Shown: piece after piece, positions 1 to 9,365 of the stretch
Position numbering within the stretch: position 1 is the stretch's first letter
How the letters are laid out: every line of letters begins with the position of its first letter
NCBI GenBank assembly: GCA_030374805.1
Contig: JARGSG010000195.1
Location: 744,001-808,000 of the forward strand
DNA: 64,000 bases
Direction: 5' to 3'
Source of the DNA: Gracilaria gracilis
Taxonomy: Eukaryota; Rhodophyta; Florideophyceae; Gracilariales; Gracilariaceae
Made by a program: the position numbers and the translations under genes
Notes under the pieces: model-generated
What the model saw: only the letters and a program-made list of their open reading frames with translations
Databases searched by the model: none
Told to the model about the DNA's origin: nothing

Positions 1-85
1 CGGCTGCCTCAGTCCGCACCGCCGCTCTGCTCCGCCCGCCTGCCGCGTCGACCCCCTCCCCCGTCTGGCGCCTCTCCGCGCCGTC

Positions 86-1426
86 ATGCCAGCCGTGCGT
101 GCCGCGTCCTGTCCCCCGTCGTCGCCGGCTAGCTCGCGCTCCCGTACCTCCGATTCCGCAACCCTTTCGTCGCTCTCCCTCGCCCCGCTTCACCTCAATT
201 CTTCCCCCGCCACCGCCGCCACCGCCGTCTGCGTCGTGTGCATGGACCGTCACAAGGACATTGCGCTGCTTCCCTGCCAACACGCCCACTGCTGCCTCGC
301 CTGTCTCCGCCGTTCCGAAACCCGTCTGTGCCCGATTTGTCGCGCGCCCGTGCTGCACATCCGCGTGCTGCGTTCCGGCGCCATCCACCCGTTCGCCTCC
401 CTGGCGCCGCCGCCGACGCCCCGCCCCCAGCGCCTGCGTTTCGTCGCGTCCAACCCGCGCCTCAGCATGCCCAACCTCCCGCACGCCGCGCCTGCACCGT
501 CGCCGCCCGCCGCGCCCATGCGCCCGCGCGCCACTTCGCTGTCCTCGCTCAACGCCGTCGCCACGCAGGCGGAGTCGTCGCTTCGATCCCTGTCGCAATG
601 GGAGCACGCTGCCATTCATCACCTTCGTCGCACCGGCTCCTTGCCGCCGTCTGCCGCCCCGCGCGCGCATCGCAGTTGCTCATCCACCGCGCTGTCGACG
701 TCCTCCGCCTCCTCCTTTTCGTCCGCAACCGATCTGCCCATCCCGCGCGCGCGCCAACTGCCTAACATCGTGCTCATCGGCCACTCGCGCGCAATCATGA
801 TCAACCTTGCCCACCGCCTCGTGTCGGCTTTTCCCCCGCCGCCGAACCCGAGCGCACACCACCGCCCGATCAAATCCACCGTGTATATTAACGGCCAACT
901 GCTCCGCCTTGTACTCATCGAATGCCCGCCACACGCATCGCCCTCCCATATCGCCGCGCGCGTGCAGCGCCAGGCGCCAAAACTTGTGCTGCTTTGCGCT
1001 GACTTCTACAATATGTCTTCGTTTGAATCGGTCGTGCGCCTCGACATGGACATTCTGGACTATCTCAACTTGGCGTGCATCTGGGTTTTGATGAAATCGT
1101 CCGCCAAACGGAAGCATCCCTCCAATTCTGTTGACGACACGGATGTGTCTGCTGCCAATCACTTTTTGAGCTCCCCTCGCCGCTGCTTTGTCGTCGCCGT
1201 GGATGGTATTCAACGCAGTGTCAATGTCAAAAGGCTTGGTATGTTCATTCATCGGTCTGCCAATGATGCCTCTAGACCCACGCCTGCACGTGCGTTTGTC
1301 CGCCATTCGCGCTTCCCGGTCGCCAAGTCGTTGTCGTTGTTTTGCCTCTCTGTACATAGATCAAATGACAAGACAAGACCCCCGCCAAGTCGATTGGTGC
1401 GCCTCCCACGTTGGCTGTGCCATTAG
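86..1426 (+). CDS. RING-HC finger protein with a degenerate Rho-like GTPase segment
   Basis: The 446-residue protein has a clear C3HC4 RING finger at about residues 49-85: C49-x2-C52, C64-x-H66, C70-x2-C73 and C82-x2-C85. This implies zinc binding and probably ubiquitin E3 ligase activity. A Ser/Pro/Ala-rich linker follows. Residues about 230-350 read like a Ras/Rho fold: a hydrophobic strand followed by GHSR where a P-loop would be, a strand pair resembling the switch region, then LVLLCADFYNMSSFESV, which parallels the Rho segment around the SFENV motif, and a CIWVLMKS strand where the NKxD strand should be. The P-loop Lys and the NKxD motif are absent, so any G domain is probably inactive. 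The frame is open upstream to base 2, so the true start may lie outside the window. Third positions are strongly C-rich. The RING call is firm; the Rho-like call is inference from pattern. Confidence 0.8.
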   Translation: MPAVRAASCPPSSPASSRSRTSDSATLSSLSLAPLHLNSSPATAATAVCVVCMDRHKDIALLPCQHAHCCLACLRRSETRLCPICRAPVLHIRVLRSGAIHPFASLAPPPTPRPQRLRFVASNPRLSMPNLPHAAPAPSPPAAPMRPRATSLSSLNAVATQAESSLRSLSQWEHAAIHHLRRTGSLPPSAAPRAHRSCSSTALSTSSASSFSSATDLPIPRARQLPNIVLIGHSRAIMINLAHRLVSAFPPPPNPSAHHRPIKSTVYINGQLLRLVLIECPPHASPSHIAARVQRQAPKLVLLCADFYNMSSFESVVRLDMDILDYLNLACIWVLMKSSAKRKHPSNSVDDTDVSAANHFLSSPRRCFVVAVDGIQRSVNVKRLGMFIHRSANDASRPTPARAFVRHSRFPVAKSLSLFCLSVHRSNDKTRPPPSRLVRLPRWLCH

Positions 1427-1555
1427 ATTAACTAGCATAGGTATCGGACACTACCGAGCTGCATTTCACAGTGTAAACTAAAAAGCCGCATAGCGCATTC
1501 TATTCCTACCTCCGCTTCTGAGCTCAATGCAGCACAGTATCATAGATACCTAAGG

Positions 1556-3442
1556 TTACTCGTCGTGGTGCTCGTGCTGACCCCTCGCTTCCAAAGTTAT
1601 GATACACTCTACATGATGCGTGTTCGGAAACATGTCAATCGGTTGGATGCTTTCCAGCTTGAACTTGTCTGGTGCTAGTTCAAATATCTTTTGGATATCT
1701 CGCTTCTGTGTTATTGGGTTGCAACTTACGTAAACAACTCGCTTGACATCCACGCTTGCAAGATACTTCACGAGGTCTGGGTGCAAACCGGCGCGGGGCG
1801 GGTCCACCACAATAACGTTCGGCTTGATGAAGGGGGAATTTGTCCTCGCCGCCTTCAATTTGTCTAGATTCCCCACTTGAAAAGTTGCGTTGGTGATACC
1901 ATTCACTGACGCATTTACTCTCGCATCGTTGATTGCGGCACTCACAAGATCAATCCCATACACTTCCTTAACATCTCGCGCCAGAGAGAGAGCTATAGTT
2001 CCTGTTCCACAGAATAGATCGAGGACAACATCATCCGGACGCAGTTTAGCAGCCTGACGAACACATTCATACAACACTTCTGCTTGCGTGGAATTCGTCT
2101 GAAAGAAAGAGTTTGCTGATATGCGAAATGTTAGATCGCATAGATGTTGTTCTATATAGCGTCTTTCGCCGGCAAGGAGTCGTTCCTGTTCCTCTTCGAC
2201 TAAAAAACTAGACTTGACGCCTCGGATATTTTGTACAACGCAGACAACTTCTGGAAAACTTTCTTTGACGCTTTGAGCCAAAGGTTTGAGCCTCTCTGGA
2301 ACGTCACAAGGGCTTGTGATGACATTCACCATCAACTCTACGGCTCCACGCTTGTTTGTCGCTGAGCGAATGGCAACGTTTCGCAAATACCCAATGTTTT
2401 TTCTGGTATCATACGGTTCTAACAGCATCTTCTCCGCTTCTACTCGGATATGGTCCAAAATCCTATTACACACTGATGGCTGAATATGACAATCTTCTAT
2501 AGGAATTACCTTGTCAAAGCGCTGTGGTGCATGCAGACCGAGAACATATTCGAATTCACCTGGTTCGCGGCGTGGCAATTCTTTCCCCGGGTTGATGTAC
2601 CATTTGCGCCCATAACTAAATTCCATCTTATTGCGAAACTCTAGTGTTTGCTCGCATGGAACCACTGCAAATGGTTCAAGGCCATATTGTTCTGACAAAT
2701 CGGCAAAGAGGCCTTCGAGCTGACGCTGCTTCTCTTCAATCTGCATTGAATATGGTATCTGCATCGAAGTGCAGCCACCACATCCACCGCCACCAAGATG
2801 ATGACTGCCAAAGTGAGCACATATAGGTTTCACAGCACGGGAAGACACCTGAAGAAGTTCACTGAACAGAGCCTCCGCATAGGTTCGAGAAGTAGTTTTG
2901 CTAGATGACTCGAACACTGGTTCGGGTTGTCTGTTACTTTGTCGCCGTCGGACCTTGGTGACCATGCATCGAACAACATCCCCCGGACAAGCGCCTTTCG
3001 GAGTATATACCGGCATCATCATATCGGTCGGGACCAGATTAGTCGGATGTACGATTTCGCCGACTCCAGCTCCCCCATATGCAAGTCGAGTTATTCTGAC
3101 GTGCACATCGTCCCCCTTCCGCAGTGGTATCATTTCTACTTCGTCCGCATCTGACTCGCCAGCGGGCACTGTTGCCACACATCTTGGAGCGCTTAGGTAT
3201 CTTTGACGACGAGCCCTCAACTGCGGGGACCAGCGTTGCGCAGGCAATGCTCCAAAAAAGGTTGAAATGAAACACAGCTTGTTGGGGTCCACAGATCGTA
3301 TAAGTGTTCCACATGATTGATTTCGTCTCATTCTTCGAAAGAAAAGATTCATTTCACAAAGAAACAGTGTAATCGTCTTCAAAACTTCAGTCCCAAGCAG
3401 GAAACGTTGCAGTATGAGGTGGATCGACTCTATTAGGATCAA
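1556..3442 (-). CDS. TrmA/RlmD-family tRNA/rRNA (uracil-5-)-methyltransferase
   Basis: This 628-residue protein is an S-adenosylmethionine-dependent enzyme that makes 5-methyluridine in tRNA or rRNA. Domains in order are a TRAM RNA-binding domain (about residues 109-165, with GDDVHVRITRLAYGGAGVGE), an iron-sulfur cysteine cluster (CAHF...GGGGCGGC, with a later Cys in PIEDCHI), the SAM site DVVLDLFCGTGTIALSLA, the DPPRAG motif and the catalytic Cys in VYVSCNP. The first ~80 residues are basic, hydroxylated and poor in acidic residues, which suggests a plastid or mitochondrial transit peptide. Later starts at Met31 (codon at 3350-3352) or Met38 are equally possible. It is convergent with the RING gene, with 129 bases between the two stops. 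The family is certain; the substrate and organelle are not. Confidence 0.92.
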   Translation of the reverse strand: MILIESIHLILQRFLLGTEVLKTITLFLCEMNLFFRRMRRNQSCGTLIRSVDPNKLCFISTFFGALPAQRWSPQLRARRQRYLSAPRCVATVPAGESDADEVEMIPLRKGDDVHVRITRLAYGGAGVGEIVHPTNLVPTDMMMPVYTPKGACPGDVVRCMVTKVRRRQSNRQPEPVFESSSKTTSRTYAEALFSELLQVSSRAVKPICAHFGSHHLGGGGCGGCTSMQIPYSMQIEEKQRQLEGLFADLSEQYGLEPFAVVPCEQTLEFRNKMEFSYGRKWYINPGKELPRREPGEFEYVLGLHAPQRFDKVIPIEDCHIQPSVCNRILDHIRVEAEKMLLEPYDTRKNIGYLRNVAIRSATNKRGAVELMVNVITSPCDVPERLKPLAQSVKESFPEVVCVVQNIRGVKSSFLVEEEQERLLAGERRYIEQHLCDLTFRISANSFFQTNSTQAEVLYECVRQAAKLRPDDVVLDLFCGTGTIALSLARDVKEVYGIDLVSAAINDARVNASVNGITNATFQVGNLDKLKAARTNSPFIKPNVIVVDPPRAGLHPDLVKYLASVDVKRVVYVSCNPITQKRDIQKIFELAPDKFKLESIQPIDMFPNTHHVECIITLEARGQHEHHDE

Positions 3443-4563
3443 TGGGATTGGGACTAGAAGCCCTGCACTCCTTGCCCTCAGTAGAAAACTAGAAACAGCT
3501 TCTCTCGTTCCGCTGCCCTGCCCTTTCCTGATCCGCGAGAGGAAGCATTATCGAGACATGGTTTGCCGCTTGGATATCGCGAAGATCACGTGGATATCCA
3601 GTTCGTCGAACACGACGACATGGAGATCATGGAGCACAGTTATATGACCAAATTTGAATAGGCTAACGGCTACTATGTACGGCCCGCTGGACCACTTCTC
3701 GGTCCACAGCGCAACGGAATCAAAGTGCCGTCAAACTCGCCACTGGTTGTTGCCAACAACTTGTTGGTAACCAACGGTAGCGGAATCTTGCCCAATTGGA
3801 CCCGACGAAACAGTTCGCCCGCCGCATAGCTGAGTACGTTAGCGGTGTTACACGAGCGACCAGCCCGATCACCGAATAACTTCACCCCACGCTGGTGCTA
3901 CGTCTCGAACGAACGGTCCTTCAGTTGACAGCCGCCGCCGTAAACTGGCGACGCTGGACGCTGCCCACACACGCTCACGCAACTGCGTGACCAACGACTA
4001 TTTCAAATTCCAGGCCTCGTTCGTTCGTTCGACTACCCTTGTATCTTAGTAGTCTCCAGAAACTTGTTTGATGGGGATGAAAGGAATGTCCCATGCGTCA
4101 AACAGCACCTTTTCTTATGCTGCAACGATTATGTTGAGAAAAAGCAGCAAGCGCAGCCCACACGGATTTTGTCCTCCGTCCCAGACCTGCCTGTCTTTCA
4201 CGGCGTGCTTCTGACTAATAAACATACCCAGGTATTAGGAATTCATTCCTTTTCTACTAGTAACTAAGACTTACCTATGATCAAGTCTCTCTTTTCTTTT
4301 ATGTCTTTCTTCTTCTTTACTACTGTCATTCGCCCCTGATTCCGAGGCGACCGGATACTTATCTACAGACAGTATCTAAAGATAGTTTTCTCTCTTAAAG
4401 AAGGCCAAACTCTTTTATGTCATTCGGAGAAACACTGCAAGTGCTTTTCTTTTTGAGAACCAAACGGTTAACTGTCTTTGACCACCCCTTTATCTTTTCG
4501 TAGCGCAAAGTGGTACAGCAACTGATTGGTAGTTGTTGGCTGTGGTATAGAAACGATATAAGT

Positions 4564-4570
<7 letters not shown>

Positions 4571-4594
<24 letters not shown>

Positions 4595-4693
4595 TCTCAT
4601 TTATAAGCACATCTAGCATAATTGCAACTAAATGTAGTGCGTTTCTGGTTAAAGAAACGCTCTCTCACTAGGAAGGCCAACACCTTCTCAGGC
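4571..4693 (-). repeat. LINE-like 3' tail with (GA)n end, copy 1
   Basis: On the minus strand this reads a short coding end, KVLAFLVRERFF, then about 60 bases of untranslated sequence and a (GA)n tract (seen as CT repeats at 4571-4598 on the plus strand). The same block recurs at 16655-16747 with only a few differences, and its coding end resembles the end of the LINE fragment at 62283-62693 (KFLAFLKRESFI). The simplest reading is 5'-truncated copies of one non-LTR retrotransposon whose 3' end is a GA simple repeat. Confidence 0.6.
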
Positions 4694-5543
4694 CATTTTC
4701 GGATGATATCAGCAACAACAAAACTCCGGCGTTCACGAAGAGGCGGTAGGCAAAGACGTCTACTAAGACGTTGTCAACAACACACGGCATTACGAAGTAA
4801 CTGAACTACCCTCCCGAGAGAGAGAGAAACAGTTTGTATCTAAACGAAGAGTGATTTCTTTACCCACGAAGACTGTAATACTGTTAACAGAAGAACACTG
4901 TCGAGGCAATTATGGCTTCCTTCCCTCCGAGATGGGCAAAGAGTAGCTAACTAAAAGAATTCCAAGGTCGCAAAGGCAGATTTGCAGTGGCGAGCTTCCT
5001 GCGTGGGCGTACTGCATCATGTAGCCTGCAGGCCGCAGGTATATAACCTTGGTGCACTAGACGAGGCTCGAAGATCACATATAAGACTTGCTGCCTCCTT
5101 TCGATTTCTTTCTTTTTTGCTTTCCCGAAGTTGCTGGAGTGCCCGAAATTGCTTCACAGCTTTGACTGCCTGACTTTCTTTCACTATGTGCTAGTGGTAC
5201 TTTATAAAGGCCGTCGAAAAATCTGTCGTATAAGATGGAGTTACGGCACATCGGATTTCCACAATCATATTTTGTATCCTTGGAAGAAGCTTCTCCATCT
5301 TGATCATGACTTTCTCCAACAAATATAGTTGTACACATGACGTTTAAAAAAGTTGAAGAACAAAATAACCGTGGACGAGACAAAGGGGTCAAAGGTTTAC
5401 GAAGGGTAGGTGATTCATATTTATAGTCACTTGATAAAGATGTTCTTGATGACAATTTCTAAGGGCAAGTTGTCTTTCTACTGGTCGTCCACGAGGTAAC
5501 TTATTATCTACCAAGGGCACTGTAACCTGAATTGGTGAGCATT

Positions 5544-5597
5544 AAGTTGGAAGCACATGCGAAACATGTTTGTTACACATACATGTGCTTCCAACTT
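5544..5597. repeat. Perfect 16-bp inverted repeat with 22-base spacer
   Basis: The left arm AAGTTGGAAGCACATG at 5544-5559 is exactly complementary to 5582-5597. A transcript could fold into a strong hairpin. No gene is attached. It could be a miniature inverted-repeat element, a small hairpin RNA or a cruciform site; the sequence alone does not decide. Confidence 0.85.
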
Positions 5598-6008
5598 CGT
5601 GCGGCCTCACTGACCAGACCAAGAACATGATGTTACCAAGGTATATGGTTCACCATATGGTTGGCCGTTGACAGTGTCGGAAGTGCACAACTAAGCTACA
5701 GTACCGATAACGATTCCGTGATCGCGCCAAAATTGCATCTTTGTGTTTGATACATCTTCTATCGATATGTTTGTTATACTAAGCGCTCATTACGGCTACT
5801 TGGAAAAAAAGTTATAAGATACAGTATCTATGTAGAGGCGGCAAGTGTCTGCTGTTGTCTGCGAGAAACTTTTGTCGCACAGTAAACTATTTACTGCAAA
5901 AACATCTGACCTGCGTCAGTGCCCTCGTTGTTTCCCACTCGAAGCTCCCGTGAGCAGGTAAGAACCCCGTGTCTCTTACTGAGATCCGATCTTCATGTTG
6001 ATGTTTTC

Positions 6009-6039
6009 GAGTGAACTCACCGTCTCGGTGAGTTCACTC
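6009..6039. repeat. Perfect 14-bp hairpin with 3-base loop
   Basis: The arms 6009-6022 (GAGTGAACTCACCG) and 6026-6039 are exactly complementary around the loop TCT. No T-run follows, and the context is eukaryotic and intergenic, so a bacterial terminator is not a sensible reading. Confidence 0.85.
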
Positions 6040-7192
6040 TTGTATAAGAACGGCTGGGGGCCTTCTGTACAGGGCACGTGTTCGAACTACATCCTGTTGC
6101 AACCTTCCTTGGTGACAAAATCTGTCGCGAGTGCGCTACTTGACCAAAGAGAAATGCCGAACATGTGGTCTTGCGCTGCCTGCTAACGAACTCCTCAAGG
6201 CGAGAACGACGTCATAAGTCAGTTAGAGACAGTGGCCACAGAAGCTTTTGGCCCTCGTGAGGAAAGAAAGCACGGCGTGTGCAGTACACGTTTCTTGTTT
6301 TTCGTCCAAAATGCTCATCAATCACATCCAGAAAGAGACTTGGATACTCTGGGGGGGAGGGGGGGAGGGTTGCGGATTGGCAAATAGACAGGCTGTAGAT
6401 TCAGCGGTGTTGAAGCGATTGTTGCGGCTAGCGACATTAAACTGCGACTAGGCGACGCTTTCTCCCTCAACAGACATGGCGGCAGTTTTGTGGGCGGCAT
6501 CTTCGGCTTTTACAACGGTAGTCTGCGGCTCGTTGCATCGCACAAGTAAAGCAGTGTCCGATTTGATTGGGAGGATCTCTGAATTGTGTGCCCCAAACCT
6601 GAGCTAAAGATAACCTTATTCTACAAGACGTCAGCACTATTGAGCTTTTGTGCGGTGATCACGTGCGGAGATAGCGTAAGTAGCGATTGACTGGAATTCC
6701 TTCATTAAGCTCATTGCTGAGCTCTGGGGTTGGAGTACGGAACCTTTGCGAAGTCGATGTCGAGGGGTGACAGGAGCTCCAGGAAAAGAAACACGGCAAC
6801 AAGTTGTTGAATATTCAACATCAAGATGATCTTGATGGTTTTTGATCATTTTGACCGCCCTGATTTTCTCTGGTTCCCCATGCGACGACAACTGCACTGA
6901 TACAACGATACCGTGTATGTAGTTGGCTAGACCGGAACATACACGTCATCTCTGTCCGCAGAACTTTGCTGGCGTGGAAACCCCATCTGAAGTTTCTACC
7001 GAGTTGCCGCGCTTTCTTCATGGCATTCGTCAGCGGTGGTTGACAGCGACGGAATTTAGTCTTCTTTCAAACGACTTGCGCCAATTGGGCATTGTGGAGA
7101 TTATCGTGCCCAGTTCAGAATTTACTGTCCTGGAAAGAGCAACGGAGTTTTCTCCTCAAGAAGGAAACCCTTTTCTACCCAACCGCTAAGCG

Positions 7193-8965
7193 ATGCCTCT
7201 GGAGACAAAAGTGACTGTGATTTCTTGGAACTGTCTTGCAGATAGCTACGCGCTAGGAACAACTGTTGGAAAACAAAGAAACTGCTATCGCCTAATATCA
7301 TGGCCATATCGCTGGCAGAGAATATCCACCATCCTTCGTAAGTACGATGCTGACATCGTGTGCTTGCAAGAAGTAGACCATTATGAGAGTCATTTTAGAC
7401 CACTCTTTGCTGATTTGAAATACACACTGCGTTACGTTCAGCGACCTGGTCGAGAAGACGGTGTGCTGGTAGCGTTCAAGACTCGCAACTTTTGTCTTGT
7501 TCGAGCGGAACGTATCTACTTTGATGACCTTGCGGATGTGAAAACTCTGCACCTTCCTATCTCAATCAGGGATAGGTTAAAGAGGCAAAATGTGGCTCTA
7601 ATCCTTGTCTTGAAATCGAACGCCGTCATGATGGGCGGGGAGATGATGAATACGGAATCGTTTTCTGTGTCTACGACACACTTATATTGGAATCCAATTG
7701 CACCGCATATCAAGTTGGCGCAAGCAATATACCTCATCGAGCGGATCGGCGGTGTACATGGGAGCATCGAAAAGCCACCTGTTGCTTCAATTTTGACCGG
7801 AGATTTCAACAGTCTACCGAGAAGTCAGACATACCAGCGAATCTTGAGTGGCACTCCTTTTCGTGCGTCTGAAATTGCGTCGCGGACTAACGCATCTCAT
7901 GAGGCATGCAAGCATTTAGTCATGAAATGCAGAACCGGAGAGAGTATCAAGTTCTTGTGTGATTCAACCCTGACGCGGATGATGAGGTGGTTGCGTCTCC
8001 TCGGTGTTGATGTTGTTTTGGAAGACAATTATTCAGAAGAAAGAAGGTCTCAGTACAATGACTTCTCCTTTCTTTTTGAGCGAGCCCGCACAGAGAATCG
8101 TGTAATCGTAACGACGAGCACAAGCATGTTGCGTAGGGCTATGTGTCCGGAGGTTTTTATTGTGAATCCTTCTTCTGGAAGCTTGGAAAGCCAAGTCTCT
8201 AAACTACTCAATTTCTATGATGTGAGGCTCAACAAATCTGATATTCTTACCATCTGCGGAAAGTGCGGTGGTAAAATAGAAACTTGTGACACCGATGATT
8301 CGAGACTTGAGGGGAAACCCATTCCACGCGATCGCCAGCTATATGTTTGTGTGAAGTGTTGTCAACCTTATTGGAATGGAGACTCAGAAAGTGCTGTCTC
8401 TGCTCGAGCACTTCGCCAGGCTCAGACATTGTTCGCCTACGTTGAAGCTGATAGAAAGATGAACTTGCCATACCTCGACAGGGAGCGCAATCCTGGTACG
8501 CACCAGAAGAAATCTTCTTCGTCCCTTAGAATATGGGATGAACGCCCAGAAGTTGAAGTTGCTTCCAAGACGGCAGCGAGAGCCTCTTCATTAACCACGC
8601 AACGCCTGCTGGATAGTGAACAACGAGTCCGAACCGATGATTGGTTGCGCTACTCTTCAGCATTTGAGAGAGTCCACAAACAAGAGCCGATGTATACAAA
8701 TGTGAACGGAACATTTCGAGGGACTTTGGACTACATTTTTGTTGGAGGTTTATGCACGGTGTCTAGCTGTGAAGTTGTGAAGTGGCTCTCACATAAGAAA
8801 GAGAAACGTACTTTCCCCAACAGAGACTGGCCTAGTGATCACATGCTACTCTATGCAGATATAGTCCTCCGAAAGCCTGTATCAGGCCGATCTCCCTTCG
8901 CACGATCTTCTTCTCTATCCTCATTAAAGACCAATGCTTTCGATTCCATCTCCGTTGAAGAATGA
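7193..8965 (+). CDS. CCR4/nocturnin-type nuclease with an internal Mut7-C domain
   Basis: This 590-residue protein is an endonuclease/exonuclease/phosphatase (EEP) fold enzyme, the class of CCR4 deadenylases. EEP motifs: N13 (SWNCLADSYA), E60 (VCLQEVD), H163 (TTHLYWNP), D204 and N206 (GDFNSLPRSQTY), D513 (GTLDYIFVG) and D549-H550 (WPSDHMLLYADI). Between D204 and D513, at about residues 252-405, lies a Mut7-C (PIN-like) RNase domain: KFLCDSTLTRMMRWLRLLG, then a zinc ribbon CGKC (355-358) and CVKC (386-389) followed by QPYW. At the position where this family has an Asp (usually TRD), the protein reads TTSTSML, so the inserted nuclease may be weakened. The EEP site looks complete. The likely role is mRNA or other RNA decay. 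A 5' exon may lie just upstream. The gene is convergent with the exchanger gene. Confidence 0.88.
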   Translation: MPLETKVTVISWNCLADSYALGTTVGKQRNCYRLISWPYRWQRISTILRKYDADIVCLQEVDHYESHFRPLFADLKYTLRYVQRPGREDGVLVAFKTRNFCLVRAERIYFDDLADVKTLHLPISIRDRLKRQNVALILVLKSNAVMMGGEMMNTESFSVSTTHLYWNPIAPHIKLAQAIYLIERIGGVHGSIEKPPVASILTGDFNSLPRSQTYQRILSGTPFRASEIASRTNASHEACKHLVMKCRTGESIKFLCDSTLTRMMRWLRLLGVDVVLEDNYSEERRSQYNDFSFLFERARTENRVIVTTSTSMLRRAMCPEVFIVNPSSGSLESQVSKLLNFYDVRLNKSDILTICGKCGGKIETCDTDDSRLEGKPIPRDRQLYVCVKCCQPYWNGDSESAVSARALRQAQTLFAYVEADRKMNLPYLDRERNPGTHQKKSSSSLRIWDERPEVEVASKTAARASSLTTQRLLDSEQRVRTDDWLRYSSAFERVHKQEPMYTNVNGTFRGTLDYIFVGGLCTVSSCEVVKWLSHKKEKRTFPNRDWPSDHMLLYADIVLRKPVSGRSPFARSSSLSSLKTNAFDSISVEE

Positions 8966-9365
8966 GGAACACCAGAGTCTGTTTTGCAAATGTTTATGAA
9001 AGCTCGGCATGGGTCATGACTCATGACTCATGAGCTTGCGTTCGCAACATCCCTGAAGGTGTACCAAAACACAAGATTAAACCCACAATGGTCCGGTCGA
9101 CCTTCACGTTCGTTTTTACTTATCACTGGAGGTCGTATGCAGGGCAATGAACCGTTCCGGTACAAGAACCATGCTTCGAAATGAGTGACCAGGACGATGT
9201 TAAACAGAATTCATATACAACGTAACTCACGAAACCAAAAAACAAAAAAAAGAAAGCAGCATACTATAAAGGAGAAAGCTTCCCGGGAGGTCTTCAAAAC
9301 ATTACACGCTCCGGAAGTAGATAAGGGGGGGATTTTTAAAGCCAATCGACAAAATAAGAACTCCA
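8966..9365. other. Intergenic space between convergent genes
   Basis: This 400-base AT-rich stretch lies between two convergent stop codons, so it should hold both 3' ends. A tandem pair of TGACTCA heptamers occurs at 9017-9030. I see no further gene. Confidence 0.6.

Larger units (their letters stand above)
3443..7192. other. Long intergenic region with no convincing gene
   Basis: About 3.7 kb with only short, unsupported open frames. It holds a LINE 3'-tail copy with a (CT)n tract (4571-4693), a perfect 16-bp inverted repeat (5544-5597), a perfect 14-bp hairpin (6009-6039) and a G-run cluster (6351-6369). A weaker LINE-tail-like match on the minus strand lies near 4395-4420. An 88-codon open frame at 6923-7189 sits in phase just upstream of the nuclease gene, separated by one TAA; the pyrimidine-rich stretch ending in CTAAG before 7191 could be a splice acceptor, so a 5' exon here is possible but unproven. 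Confidence 0.5.

Noticed and set aside
5075..5455. A 126-codon minus-strand frame, possible transposase end (upstream KLPRGRP motif in another frame)
   Set aside because: No recognisable family, and the suggestive motif is in a different frame; too weak to call.
6009..6039. Hairpin as a bacterial rho-independent terminator
   Set aside because: No U-tract follows and the surroundings are eukaryotic and intergenic.
6923..7189. An 88-codon frame as a separate gene before the nuclease
   Set aside because: No family match; if coding, it is more likely a 5' exon of the nuclease. Left as a note in the spacer entry.
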